Source: Phormidium sp. FACHB-1136
GTDB lineage: Bacteria; Cyanobacteriota; Cyanobacteriia; Phormidesmidales; Phormidesmidaceae
Assembly (NCBI RefSeq): GCF_014697375.1
Contig: NZ_JACJRS010000031.1
Location: 1-56,505 of the forward strand
Reading direction: 5' to 3'
Length of the DNA stretch: 56,505 nt
Shown here one piece after another: positions 47,199 through 55,620 of the stretch (position 1 is the first letter of the stretch; every line of letters starts with the position of its first letter). The position numbers and the translations under genes were made by a program. The notes under the pieces were generated by a model. That model was given only the letters and a program-made list of their open reading frames with translations. It had not been told where the DNA came from and did not search any database.

Positions 47199-48761
47199 AT
47201 GTTGCTCACTCCCCTTCTCCTAATTCCCTTGGTTGGCGCGGTGGCCATTGGCTGTTGGCCAGGGCTGTCTAGTCAGCGGTCGCGCCAGGGTGCCCTGGTG
47301 GTATCGGGGGCAGCGCTGCTGTGGACGCTGTGGCTGTTCACCCAGTTTGACCTCTCCTTCGGCGGCTTCCAGTTCCGTGAGTTTGTTCCCTGGCTGCCGT
47401 TCCTAGGGCTGAACTACGAACTCAGTTTGGATGGCTTGTCCCTGTTGATGGTAGGTCTAAACAGCCTGATCACCTGGATTGCCATCTGGAGCAGTTCCCC
47501 CGAAACCGAGCGGCCTCGGCTGTTCTATAGTCTGCTGCTGCTGGTAAGTAGCGGCGTGGCGGGGGCGTTTTTGGCCGATAACCTGCTGCTGTTCTTCCTG
47601 CTCTATGAAATTGAGCTGGTGCCCCTGTACCTGCTGATTGCCATCTGGGGCGGGGGCCAAAAGACTTACGCAGCCACGAAGTTTCTGCTCTATACGGCCC
47701 TCTCTGGGGCGCTGATGCTGGCGGGATTTTTGGGTGTGGTGTGGCTCAGCGGGGCCGAGAACTTCACCTACCAGGCGGTGATGGGTCACGGGTTGCCGAT
47801 GACGTGGCAACTGATTCTGCTGGGGCTGTTGCTGGTGGCCTTTGGCATCAAAATTCCCCTGGTGCCCTTCCATACCTGGCTGCCCGATACCTACGTTTCC
47901 GCCAGTACCCCGGTAGCGATGATGCTGGGGGGCGTGCTAGCCAAACTGGGCACCTACGGCCTGTTTCGCTTTGGCCTGGGTCTATTCCCCGATGCCTGGG
48001 CAGAGCTTTCTCCCTACCTGGCCGTATGGGCAGCGGTGAGCCTGATGTATGGCGCAGTAACGGCCATTGCCCAAAAGGACATCAAGCGCATGGTGGCCTA
48101 TAGCTCCATTGGCCACATGGGCTACGTGCTGCTGGGCGGCGCAGCCATGACCGACTTGGCCCTCACCGGAGCCGTCAGCCAAATGGTCTCCCACGGTTTG
48201 ATTTTGGCTATCCTCTTCCACCTAGTCGGCGTGATCGAAACCAAGGTGGGCACCCGTGAACTGGATGTCCTCAACGGCCTGATGAACCCCGTGCGCGGCC
48301 TGCCTATGATCAGCGCTCTGCTGGTGTTGGGCGGCATGGCCAGCGCTGGCATCCCCGGTCTGGTGGGCTTTGTGACGGAATTTCTGGTGTTCCAGGGCAG
48401 CTATGCGGTCTACCCCATCCAAACCCTGCTGGGCGTGGTGGGCACCGGGTTAACGGCGGTGTACTTCGTGATTTTGCTGAACCGCACCTGCTTCGGCAAG
48501 CTCGATAACGCAATCGCCTACTTCCCCAAGGTCACCTTCTCCGAAAAGCTCCCGGCCTACATCCTGGCTGGCCTCATTCTCTTCCTCGGCATTCAGCCCA
48601 ACTGGCTAGTGAAATGGGGCGAACCCACCGCCACCGCCATGGTCGCCCATCTGCCGATGACCCTAACCGAGGTCGTCGCCGATGAGGTGATCGAGCAACC
48701 GCCGACAGAGATTGTCCCAGACGAGGTGATCTCCTTCCCCGTCGCAACCCTCCTGCCCTAA
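47199..48761 (+). CDS. ndhD: NAD(P)H-quinone oxidoreductase subunit 4 (NdhD, CO2-uptake type)
   Basis: The 520-residue protein is the NuoM/NdhD antiporter-like subunit. Motifs: LLLFFLLYEIELVPLYLLIA, VPFHTWLPDTYVSASTPVAM, AIAQKDIKRMVAYSSIGHMG. About 14 helices are expected. The last 45 residues (from VVADEVIEQPPTEIVPDEVI) are an acidic extension that most NdhD proteins lack. With NdhF and the hydration protein at 50199 it would form the NDH-1MS-type complex that couples CO2 hydration to electron flow in the thylakoid membrane. Confidence 0.94.
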   Translation: MLLTPLLLIPLVGAVAIGCWPGLSSQRSRQGALVVSGAALLWTLWLFTQFDLSFGGFQFREFVPWLPFLGLNYELSLDGLSLLMVGLNSLITWIAIWSSSPETERPRLFYSLLLLVSSGVAGAFLADNLLLFFLLYEIELVPLYLLIAIWGGGQKTYAATKFLLYTALSGALMLAGFLGVVWLSGAENFTYQAVMGHGLPMTWQLILLGLLLVAFGIKIPLVPFHTWLPDTYVSASTPVAMMLGGVLAKLGTYGLFRFGLGLFPDAWAELSPYLAVWAAVSLMYGAVTAIAQKDIKRMVAYSSIGHMGYVLLGGAAMTDLALTGAVSQMVSHGLILAILFHLVGVIETKVGTRELDVLNGLMNPVRGLPMISALLVLGGMASAGIPGLVGFVTEFLVFQGSYAVYPIQTLLGVVGTGLTAVYFVILLNRTCFGKLDNAIAYFPKVTFSEKLPAYILAGLILFLGIQPNWLVKWGEPTATAMVAHLPMTLTEVVADEVIEQPPTEIVPDEVISFPVATLLP

Positions 48762-48771
48762 CCCCTGATCC

Positions 48772-48812
48772 GGCCCCCCTCTCCCCATGGGAGAGGGGCT
48801 GGGGGTGAGGGC
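48772..48812. repeat. REP-like palindrome after ndhD
   Basis: GGCCCCCCTCTCCCCATGGG followed by AGAGGGGCTGGGGGTGAGGGC, 11 bases past the ndhD stop, in the convergent gap with the Nudix gene; probably serves as a 3' end structure. Confidence 0.75.
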
Positions 48813-48844
48813 TGTCTAATGCAACCTACACGCCCGACGGAGGG

Positions 48845-49270
48845 TTACAACAAATCCCAAAGCTGGGGGGGCACAAGTTGATGAGGGCCATCGCGCAACT
48901 CAGCTAGGGATCGCCACACCGCCGGGAAGGGTTCATCACCCTCCAAGCCATCCAGGACATCCCGCTGATAAAGCGACTCATCCACAAACCGCCCGCTGTA
49001 GACAAACAGGATTTCGTGAGCCGTTTCGCCATGGAACTCAAAGATGTTTTCAACCACCCCCAGCAAGGCAATGTCGGTAATCTCGGCTCCCAATTCCTCG
49101 CGGATTTCCCGCACCACCGCCGCCGCGCTGGTTTCCCCCAGGTCAATGCCGCCCCCCAACGGACGGGCATAGCCAAACTGCCGCACCGGGTCGTAGCCCT
49201 CATGAACCAGCAACTCATCCCCCCGTCGCAACACACAAATCGCCGTTGGCCGAATCCGCTTTTTGCCCAT
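48845..49270 (-). CDS. Nudix hydrolase
   Basis: The 141-residue protein carries the Nudix box GIDLGETSAAAVVREIREEL followed by GAEI (Gx5Ex7REUxEExGU), with RPLGG before it. It would hydrolyse a nucleoside diphosphate linked to another moiety; the substrate is not predictable. It is inserted on the opposite strand between ndhD and the CO2 hydration gene. ATG at 49270 (MGKKRIRPTAI) is preferred to 49279. Confidence 0.92.
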   Translation of the reverse strand: MGKKRIRPTAICVLRRGDELLVHEGYDPVRQFGYARPLGGGIDLGETSAAAVVREIREELGAEITDIALLGVVENIFEFHGETAHEILFVYSGRFVDESLYQRDVLDGLEGDEPFPAVWRSLAELRDGPHQLVPPQLWDLL

Positions 49271-49350
49271 GGATGACATTCCCCATCGAACGACGTTGTC
49301 CCACCGTTTAAATAATGCGCAATGCCCATCCTACGGCACTTATCTTCGGC

Positions 49351-49384
49351 CTAATGCACCCTATGCACTAATGCACCCTGCGCA
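49351..49384. repeat. Two tandem 17-bp repeats
   Basis: CTAATGCACCCTATGCA and CTAATGCACCCTGCGCA are adjacent in the gap before the 49441 gene. Related AATGCACCCTATG occurs near 4948, and GGGTGCATT near 4894 and 54334. Confidence 0.75.
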
Positions 49385-49440
49385 CCTGAATCATTTGCCT
49401 ATGCTTCCTTCTGCCCCCGTCTACCTCACTCTGGAAACCT

Positions 49441-50148
49441 ATGATTGACACGCTTTTAGTTTTAGGATCGACCCTAATAAGTGGATGGTTAGCTGGACGA
49501 GTAGAACCACTCACAGTCTTACCGACCGCTCCAACCCTTGCCCGTGATTTGCCCGCGAACGTTGCTGGGCAAACCCTAACGGGTACCGTCATCGGCTATG
49601 GGGAAGGCGACGAAAACGAATGGCTGATCCAAACAGCGACTGGGGTGGTCGTAGCTGATGCTGGCCCTCGTTGGTTTCAAGTGATTGACATTCCCCAAGG
49701 AGAGGCCATCACCCTGACCGGTCGCTGGGATGAGGGGGAATTTGATGTCATCACCATTACCCGCGCCGACGGCACTCAAATTGCCACTGGCCGCCCTCTA
49801 CAAGGGCCACCCCCTTGGGCTGGTGGGCGAGATCGGCCATCTTCTACCCGAGGACAGCATCAAGACCCATTTCAGAACGATATGCGGTCCCAAGGTAACA
49901 GACCTCAACCGGGCCAAACCCTAACGGGAACCGTGGTGGGCTACGGGGAGGACGACGAAAACGAATGGTTTGTCCAAACGGCCACCGGGGTGATTTTGGC
50001 GGATGCAGGCTCTCGGGAGAATCAGGTGATTGACATCCCCCAGGGAGAAGTCATCACCCTGATCGGTCGCTGGGATGAGGGCGAATTTGATGTCATCACC
50101 ATTATCCGCGCCGACGGCACACAAATTTTCATCGACCCGGATTTCTAA
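49441..50148 (+). CDS. Protein of two near-identical tandem beta domains, extracytoplasmic
   Basis: The 235-residue protein opens with a hydrophobic leader (TLLVLGSTLISGWLAGRV). Two domains of about 73 residues follow (43-115 and 158-230), each GQTLTGTVxGYGExDENEW, xIQTATGVxxADAG, QVIDIPQGExITLxGRWDEG and EFDVITIxRADGTQI. The linker (ATGRPLQGPPPWAGGRDRPS) is Gly/Pro/Arg-rich. The beta pattern suggests OB-like barrels as in BOF/YgiW or DUF5666-type proteins, not confirmed. The two DNA copies (49567-49783 and 49912-50129) are very similar, so the duplication is recent. It directly precedes the CO2 hydration gene by 50 bases. Confidence 0.7.
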   Translation: MIDTLLVLGSTLISGWLAGRVEPLTVLPTAPTLARDLPANVAGQTLTGTVIGYGEGDENEWLIQTATGVVVADAGPRWFQVIDIPQGEAITLTGRWDEGEFDVITITRADGTQIATGRPLQGPPPWAGGRDRPSSTRGQHQDPFQNDMRSQGNRPQPGQTLTGTVVGYGEDDENEWFVQTATGVILADAGSRENQVIDIPQGEVITLIGRWDEGEFDVITIIRADGTQIFIDPDF

Positions 50149-50198
50149 TTATCCATATCCCATACCCCATACCCCAATACTCTCACCCCAAAACCACC

Positions 50199-51494
50199 AT
50201 GCCTACCCTCACCGAAACCCCCACCCTAATCCCCCCGTCCACCCATCCCCATGCGGATGTGATTCACCGCCTAGAAGCGGGTGGCTCGATGCTGCCGGAT
50301 ACGCCGGAAAATTTGATGCAAATTATCGGCATCTACAAAGCCTATGCAGTGCCGATGGATTTCTACTGGCGGGATTTGCTCTACATTGCCGAGCGGGTGT
50401 TTTTGAACCCAATTCCGGCCTTTAAATACTTCTTGCCCCAGGACTATTTAGACCTCCACAATCACTACGCTGGCGACACCGCTGACCTCCGCATTTGGCG
50501 AGGGGAAGCTACCGCTCACCCTGAACTGCTGGAATTTATGGAAAAGGGCGAAATGAAGCGCAAGCTGCCCAAACTTTTCCATCACCTCTGGCACGACCGG
50601 GTGAATATGGAATTTGCCGAAGCCTGTATGACAGCGATGCTGTGGCATCAGGATATGGGCGGACGGTTTAACGACTACCTCTATACCGACGAATACAAAG
50701 CGGCCTGTGATCGGGCCATTAAAGCCTATTTCAAAGGCAATCCGGTGATGCTGGGGCTGCACAAGCTGTTCCCGGAAATGTTCTACGAAAAGTGCCGCGA
50801 GCTGTCCTACTATTCCAACCTGGGCCTATTTTGGGAAGTCATGGCTCCGGTGTTTTTCGAGATGTCGGATATCTTTGATGAAGGCGGCTTTAAGGGTGTT
50901 CCCGACGCCATGAATTTCCTGGTGAACGGAATTTTTGCGGTGGCAGGGCGGCCCATTTATCACCATGTTTATATTGGCGACGAATGCTTTGAACTGATTC
51001 CCAAATCCTGCGGTTTCACCTGGCTCTATGAAGCGGCATTGCCCTATGTGGAGGCCGTCTTCTACCGCACCGCCCCCTTCCGAGGCACCAAATCCTACAA
51101 CGCCCAGGCAGGTCAGGTGCCTATGGATCAAAACGACTTCCACTATGGCATTCTCTACGCCGATGTGTTTCCGGTGGGCAGTGCGGGCATTCCTCCCACG
51201 CTGCTGATGCAGGATATGCTGCACTTTTTGCCCCAGTATTTGCTCGACTATTACCATCAACACTGTCGCGGCGAAGACGACATGCTAATTCAGCTCGGTA
51301 TCACCTTCCAGCGGTCGATGTATAACGTGACTTCTGCGGTGATTCAAGCCCTGCGGACGGCGTTGCTCTATCCCCTAGATGACCCCAACCCCCGTCACCT
51401 CGCCGCTAACCGCAAATTCTTCGAGGCCCAAATGGATCGCTTCCTGCGCCCCGAAGCTCGCCTGCGCGATATCCAGCGCCAGGAGTACCGCTAG
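50199..51494 (+). CDS. cupA: CO2 hydration protein (CupA/ChpY family)
   Basis: The 431-residue protein is the CO2-hydrating subunit of a specialised NDH-1 complex, converting CO2 to bicarbonate on the cytoplasmic side of the thylakoid. The family start IHRLEAGGSMLPDTPENLMQ and the blocks IIGIYKAYAVPMDFYWRDLL, FHHLWHDRVNMEFAEACM and FELIPKSCGFTWLYEAALPY match. Order ndhF-ndhD-cupA is that of the low-CO2-inducible NDH-1MS operon (ndhF3-ndhD3-cupA); CupB with F4/D4 is the alternative. The usual cupS downstream gene is absent. Confidence 0.93.
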   Translation: MPTLTETPTLIPPSTHPHADVIHRLEAGGSMLPDTPENLMQIIGIYKAYAVPMDFYWRDLLYIAERVFLNPIPAFKYFLPQDYLDLHNHYAGDTADLRIWRGEATAHPELLEFMEKGEMKRKLPKLFHHLWHDRVNMEFAEACMTAMLWHQDMGGRFNDYLYTDEYKAACDRAIKAYFKGNPVMLGLHKLFPEMFYEKCRELSYYSNLGLFWEVMAPVFFEMSDIFDEGGFKGVPDAMNFLVNGIFAVAGRPIYHHVYIGDECFELIPKSCGFTWLYEAALPYVEAVFYRTAPFRGTKSYNAQAGQVPMDQNDFHYGILYADVFPVGSAGIPPTLLMQDMLHFLPQYLLDYYHQHCRGEDDMLIQLGITFQRSMYNVTSAVIQALRTALLYPLDDPNPRHLAANRKFFEAQMDRFLRPEARLRDIQRQEYR

Positions 51495-51502
51495 GTCAGC
51501 AA

Positions 51503-51531
51503 AACCTCGGTTTCTTGAGGAGACCGAGGTT
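51503..51531. terminator. Bidirectional hairpin between cupA and the Uma2 gene
   Basis: AACCTCGGT (51503-51511) pairs with ACCGAGGTT (51523-51531); the stem extends inward with TTTC/GGAG via a G-U pair. It starts 8 bases after the cupA stop and 8 bases from the Uma2 stop codon. Confidence 0.6.
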
Positions 51532-51538
51532 CTAAGGG

Positions 51539-52297
51539 CTACTCTCCCTCTAGGTCAATGCCCTGGGCTTTTAGACGGGCTTCTAGGGCGGCGAGGCGGG
51601 CTTCGGCTTGTTCGGCCCGCTGGCGTTCCTGGTCGGCCCGCTGACGTTCCTGGTCGGCCCGTTGTTCGGCTTGTTGGCGAGCGATGGCCTCCTGCCGCAG
51701 GGCTTGGGAGAGTTCGCTGGGGATCAGCAGTTTTTCCCCCGTATCTTCTCGGTAAAATCCAATCAGATCGCCCTCCACCTGCAACCGTAGATTGAGGGGG
51801 GCACTGCGGCCATCGGTGATCGGGTGGTAGATTTCGTGTTCCAGTCGATAGCCTTGCAGTTGATCCTCCACCCATTCGCCACGGGGGTCGAATAGCCAGT
51901 ATTCCGCCACGCCCATTTGTTCGTAGAGGGTTTTCTTGAAGGTTTTGTCTTGGTCTTGGGTGCTGGCGGAGGTCATCTCAAAAATGACGCTGGGTACCTG
52001 GCCCTCTTGCCAAATTTTGTAGTTGTCGCGGCCACCGGGTTCCACATCAAAAATCACCATCACATCCGGGGCCACCCGCAGCCGGGGCATCCCCTCGGAG
52101 TAGTAGAGAAACTGGTTGGCCAGCACCGTGGCCCGTTGGCCCTCCATATATTGCCGCAGCACCTCCAGGGTCACCAGCAGGGCATAGAAATGGGTATAGG
52201 TTTCGGCCACGGGTTCACCGTCTGAACTGGGGTAGTCGATGGGGTCAGGATTCAGCACTAGGGCCACATCCGTAGGACGGGGGAGAGCGGCAGTCAC
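51539..52297 (-). CDS. Uma2 family endonuclease-like protein (DUF820)
   Basis: The 252-residue protein has the Uma2 core of the PD-(D/E)XK nuclease fold: VLANQFLYYSEGMPRLRVAP with APDVMVIFDVEPGG, and VIFEMTSASTQDQDKTFKK and YWLFDPRGEWV. These proteins are abundant and multicopy in cyanobacteria; function unclear. The C-terminus is a coiled coil of RADQERQ heptads (about 213-245) encoded by 21-base repeats (near 51617-51670). Convergent with cupA. Confidence 0.9.
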   Translation of the reverse strand: MTAALPRPTDVALVLNPDPIDYPSSDGEPVAETYTHFYALLVTLEVLRQYMEGQRATVLANQFLYYSEGMPRLRVAPDVMVIFDVEPGGRDNYKIWQEGQVPSVIFEMTSASTQDQDKTFKKTLYEQMGVAEYWLFDPRGEWVEDQLQGYRLEHEIYHPITDGRSAPLNLRLQVEGDLIGFYREDTGEKLLIPSELSQALRQEAIARQQAEQRADQERQRADQERQRAEQAEARLAALEARLKAQGIDLEGE

Positions 52298-52459
52298 GGC
52301 AGGATGGGAAAAGCAACAGTGATTTTATGGTAGGCCAGCCCTAGGGGACTGGGGGCGAAAGTGCCTACAATTTAGTAACGTTAGGTAACGTTTTTCCGCC
52401 GCCGCCTTCCAGACGTTGCCTCAGTCCGTCCTGCCTCAGTCCGTTGTTGCCCTGAACCT

Positions 52460-53341
52460 ATGGCCAGTTCTCCATCCCAATCTGCCCCGTCCACGATAGG
52501 AGCCATTTTGCGCCTGCTGCGGTGGGATAAGCCCACAGGTCGCCTCATTTTGATGATCCCAGCCCTGTGGTCGGTGTTTTTGGCGGCGGCGGGGCAGCCC
52601 CCCTGGCCCCTGGTGGGGATCATCGTGTTGGGCACCCTGGCCACCAGTGCGGCGGGTTGTGTGGTTAACGACCTCTGGGATCGCAATATTGATCCCCAGG
52701 TGCAGCGCACGAAAAAACGGCCCTTGGCGTCTCGCGAACTCTCGGTAGCGGTGGCTGTGGTGGTGCTAGTGGTGTCGCTGATCTGTGCCTATGGTCTGTC
52801 GCTGTATCTGAATCGGCTCAGTTTTTGGATCTCTGTGCTGGCGGTGCCGTTCATTTTGCTGTATCCGGCGGCCAAGCGGGTGTTTCCGGTGCCGCAACTG
52901 GTGCTGTCCTTGGCCTGGGGCTTTGCGGTGTTGATCCCCTGGGCAGCGGTGACAGGCAGCTTAGAACTTCCGGCCTGGATTCTCTGGCTGGCGGTGGTGC
53001 TGTGGACGCTGGGCTTTGACACCGTCTACGCCATTCCCGACCGGGAGGATGATCGGCGGATTGGGGTCAACTCAGCGGCGCTGTTTTTTGGCGACTACAC
53101 CCCCCAAGTGGTAGGCTTCTGCTTTTTGGGCACCTGGTTTTTGCTGGTGTGGCTGGGCGTTGTTCTCTTTCTAGCTTGGCCCTACTGGGTGAGTCTGGCC
53201 CTTTCCCTTATTCTGTGGTCGCGCCAGTCCTACTTGCTCAGCCGCTACAACCCGCCCCCTCGAATCTACGGCAAAATTTTTCGACAGAATGTGCAACTAG
53301 GCTTTATGGTGCTGTTGGGGATGATCTTTGGAAGTTTGTAA
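52460..53341 (+). CDS. 4-hydroxybenzoate solanesyltransferase (UbiA family)
   Basis: The 293-residue membrane enzyme prenylates 4-hydroxybenzoate for plastoquinone. The Asp-rich motifs are VVNDLWDRNID (N70, D71, D74, D78) and YAIPDREDDRRIG (second), which bind Mg2+-prenyl diphosphate. Eight or nine helices follow the UbiA pattern, with the RTKKRPLAS motif between. The rhodanese gene follows after 6 bases. The leader holds a repeated TAACGTT pair. Confidence 0.92.
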   Translation: MASSPSQSAPSTIGAILRLLRWDKPTGRLILMIPALWSVFLAAAGQPPWPLVGIIVLGTLATSAAGCVVNDLWDRNIDPQVQRTKKRPLASRELSVAVAVVVLVVSLICAYGLSLYLNRLSFWISVLAVPFILLYPAAKRVFPVPQLVLSLAWGFAVLIPWAAVTGSLELPAWILWLAVVLWTLGFDTVYAIPDREDDRRIGVNSAALFFGDYTPQVVGFCFLGTWFLLVWLGVVLFLAWPYWVSLALSLILWSRQSYLLSRYNPPPRIYGKIFRQNVQLGFMVLLGMIFGSL

Positions 53342-53347
53342 TTCACC

Positions 53348-53704
53348 ATGGCGATGTCACCTGAAACCCCTCCCTTCCAGTCCATGTCCGTAGAAACCCT
53401 GGCCCAACGGCTAGCGGCAGGGGATGATCTGCAACTGATCGACGTGCGAGAACCCGACGAACTGGCCCTAGCGAGTCTACCCGGATTTGTAAACCTGCCC
53501 CTCAGCCAATTTGGTCTCTGGGGCGACACCATCCACAGCCAGCTAGAGGCCGACAAGGAAACCGCCGTCCTTTGCCACCACGGGATGCGTTCCGCCCAAA
53601 TGTGCGCGTGGCTGGCTCAGCAGGGGTTCACCCATCTCCACAACATCAGCGGCGGCATCGACGCCTACTCCACGGTGGTGGATCGCTCCGTCCCCAGGTA
53701 CTAG
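53348..53704 (+). CDS. Rhodanese-like domain protein
   Basis: The 118-residue protein is a single rhodanese domain: LQLIDVREPDELALASLPGF and active loop LCHHGMRSAQMCAWL with Cys76. The 6-base spacing after ubiA implies translational coupling. It transfers sulfur or senses redox state; the physiological acceptor is unknown. An in-frame ATG at 53354 (MSPETPPF) is an alternative start. Confidence 0.92.
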   Translation: MAMSPETPPFQSMSVETLAQRLAAGDDLQLIDVREPDELALASLPGFVNLPLSQFGLWGDTIHSQLEADKETAVLCHHGMRSAQMCAWLAQQGFTHLHNISGGIDAYSTVVDRSVPRY

Positions 53705-53816
53705 GGCATTTTCTCGGCAAGCGACTTTCCAGGGGTGAACTGTGCCTACCCTACAGATAGCCGCCCCGACCGCACCAAGGCTTCCAACCTGTTGAATTTC
53801 TCCTCGCTTTCCCACC

Positions 53817-54281
53817 ATGTCCCCTTCCCCCGATGAGACCCCCACCCTGCCCCAAGGCCCAGGCTTTGGGGTCACGTTTCTCTACTACTTTGTGGGCTCG
53901 GCCTTAGTCACCACGCTGATGGCCACGCAAACCCTGGGGATCGGTCTAGAAACGGGCCGAGCTAACCCGTTTGGTCTGCTGTTTGGGGTGATTGGTGGCC
54001 TCGTAGGAGCCAGCCTCAACCGCAGCAGCACCCTCACCCTCACCTGCCCCAATCAAAAAACCTTTAAGCAACAGCTCACCAATATTCTGGCCGAGATGGG
54101 CTATAGCGAAGTGCCCGATGCCCGCGAAGACGGCATTCTGGTCTACCAACGCACGGGGCTATCGGGCCGTTTCTCTGGCAAAATCTACGTGCTGATTGCC
54201 GGAAAAATCGCGAACCTGGGTAGCCGCGCCAGCCACCTCCGCCGCCTGCGCCAACAGCTTGAAAAAGCAGGCATTCGTTAG
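53817..54281 (+). CDS. Hypothetical membrane-anchored protein, 154 aa
   Basis: Two hydrophobic segments (VTFLYYFVGSALVTTLMA and FGLLFGVIGGLVGASL) lie in the first 60 residues. The rest is a soluble domain with TCPNQKTFKQQLTNILAEMG and GRFSGKIYVLIAGKIANLGS. This pattern is seen in cyanobacterial hypotheticals of the ubiA neighbourhood, but I cannot name a family. Confidence 0.65.
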   Translation: MSPSPDETPTLPQGPGFGVTFLYYFVGSALVTTLMATQTLGIGLETGRANPFGLLFGVIGGLVGASLNRSSTLTLTCPNQKTFKQQLTNILAEMGYSEVPDAREDGILVYQRTGLSGRFSGKIYVLIAGKIANLGSRASHLRRLRQQLEKAGIR

Positions 54282-54469
54282 CCTTAACCCAACCCAAACC
54301 CCATAGCCTCGATTCTCAAAAGGCAGAACCCTAGGGTGCATTTGTGGCTGCACCCCGATCTGGCAAGGATTTGATCGCTTTGATGAGCCGCCATGCACCA
54401 CTGAGGGCTTGGGGATAGCCAAGTGGGTTTGGGATGAAAGGTCTCTGGGAAAGATGCTGGGGGTGAGGG

Positions 54470-54874
54470 CTACAGATTCGTAGAAATCGCCTGCACCGGG
54501 CAGGTAGGGATACACTGCTCACAGACAATGCAGCGGCTGCGGTTGAAGACGAGCTGAAAGCTGGTGGGATCGAGGGTGAGGGCGCGGGTGGGGCACACCC
54601 CGGTACACAGCCCACAATGGACACAGAGATCCTCGTTAATCACAATCTCGCCGCTGGCCACCGAGACCTGAATATCCTGGGCCTCTAGCCAGTCGATACC
54701 GTCGTTAAGCTGGTCGATATCCCCCGACAGCTCTACCACCAGAGTCCCTACCTGGTTGGGGGCCACCTGGGCGCGAATGATGTTGGCCGCAATATTGAAA
54801 TCCTTGGCCAGCCGATAGGTGATCGGCATGTGAATCGACCGCTTGGGGAAGGTGAGTTTAACCCGTTTTTTCAT
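54470..54874 (-). CDS. NIL domain plus two [4Fe-4S] ferredoxin protein
   Basis: The 134-residue protein has an N-terminal NIL (ACT-like) domain (LTFPKRSIHMPITYRLAKDF, QVGTLVVELSGDIDQL) and two 4Fe-4S clusters: CVHCGLCTGVCP and CIVCEQCIPTCP. The NIL domain often binds methionine or acts in partner recognition; similar fusions occur in cyanobacteria, possibly in homocysteine or sulfur metabolism. Divergent from the txlA-like gene with 79 bases between starts. Confidence 0.92.
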   Translation of the reverse strand: MKKRVKLTFPKRSIHMPITYRLAKDFNIAANIIRAQVAPNQVGTLVVELSGDIDQLNDGIDWLEAQDIQVSVASGEIVINEDLCVHCGLCTGVCPTRALTLDPTSFQLVFNRSRCIVCEQCIPTCPVQAISTNL

Positions 54875-54953
54875 GGCTGGTAGACTAAATAAGGGTACGG
54901 CCTTGAGGCTGCTACCGTGTCTTCACTGTACCGCTAGTTTCCCTCACCTCCCC

Positions 54954-55520
54954 ATGGCCGCAAACCTTCCTTCCTCTGGCAATATCCTGCGTAATCTGGT
55001 GGTGGCCGTGGTAGCCATTGCCCTCACTGTCGCGGTTTTCTTTGGTCTGCGTACCCAATCGGCCACTCCGTCCCTGGCCTCCCTGGCCCAAACCGCCACC
55101 CCCTACGAACTGGCCCAAACTAACGACAAGCCCACCCTACTAGAGTTCTACGCCGATTGGTGTACCAGTTGTCAGGCCATGGCCCCAGAGATGGCTGACC
55201 TGCGCCAAACCTACGGCGACCGGGTGAATTTTGTCATGCTCAACATCGACAACGACAAATGGCTACCGGAAATGCTGGAATACCGGGTGGATGGCATCCC
55301 CCACTTTGTCTATTTTGACCAGGGCCATACCCCCATCGCCACCGCCATTGGCGAACAACCTCGCACCATCCTGGCCGACAACCTCGATGCCCTCATCGCC
55401 TCGGCCCCCCTGCCCCACGTCCAAACCCTAGGCCGCGCCTCCGAAATTCCCACCGATCCCCTCAGCCGCCGTGCGGTGATTGATGATCCCCGTGCCCACG
55501 GTAGCCAAGTCGTCAACTAA
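54954..55520 (+). CDS. Membrane-anchored thioredoxin-like protein (TxlA/HCF164 family)
   Basis: The 188-residue protein has an N-terminal helix (ILRNLVVAVVAIALTVAVFF) and a lumenal thioredoxin domain with the WCTSC active site (Cys70, Cys73), LNIDNDKWLPEMLEYRVDGI and PHFVYFDQ. HCF164/TxlA passes reducing power across the thylakoid membrane, with CcdA, for cytochrome b6f assembly. The ATG at 54954 is chosen over the open frame from 54843, whose first 37 residues are unrelated. Confidence 0.9.
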   Translation: MAANLPSSGNILRNLVVAVVAIALTVAVFFGLRTQSATPSLASLAQTATPYELAQTNDKPTLLEFYADWCTSCQAMAPEMADLRQTYGDRVNFVMLNIDNDKWLPEMLEYRVDGIPHFVYFDQGHTPIATAIGEQPRTILADNLDALIASAPLPHVQTLGRASEIPTDPLSRRAVIDDPRAHGSQVVN

Positions 55521-55620
55521 ACCTCGCCAGGAAGGACTGCGCCAACCAGCGCCCCCCTACCCTAACGGCCTCGAAATAGCCGATAGTAGTAGGGAGGAGT
55601 TATGTGCTGGAGGCTACGAA

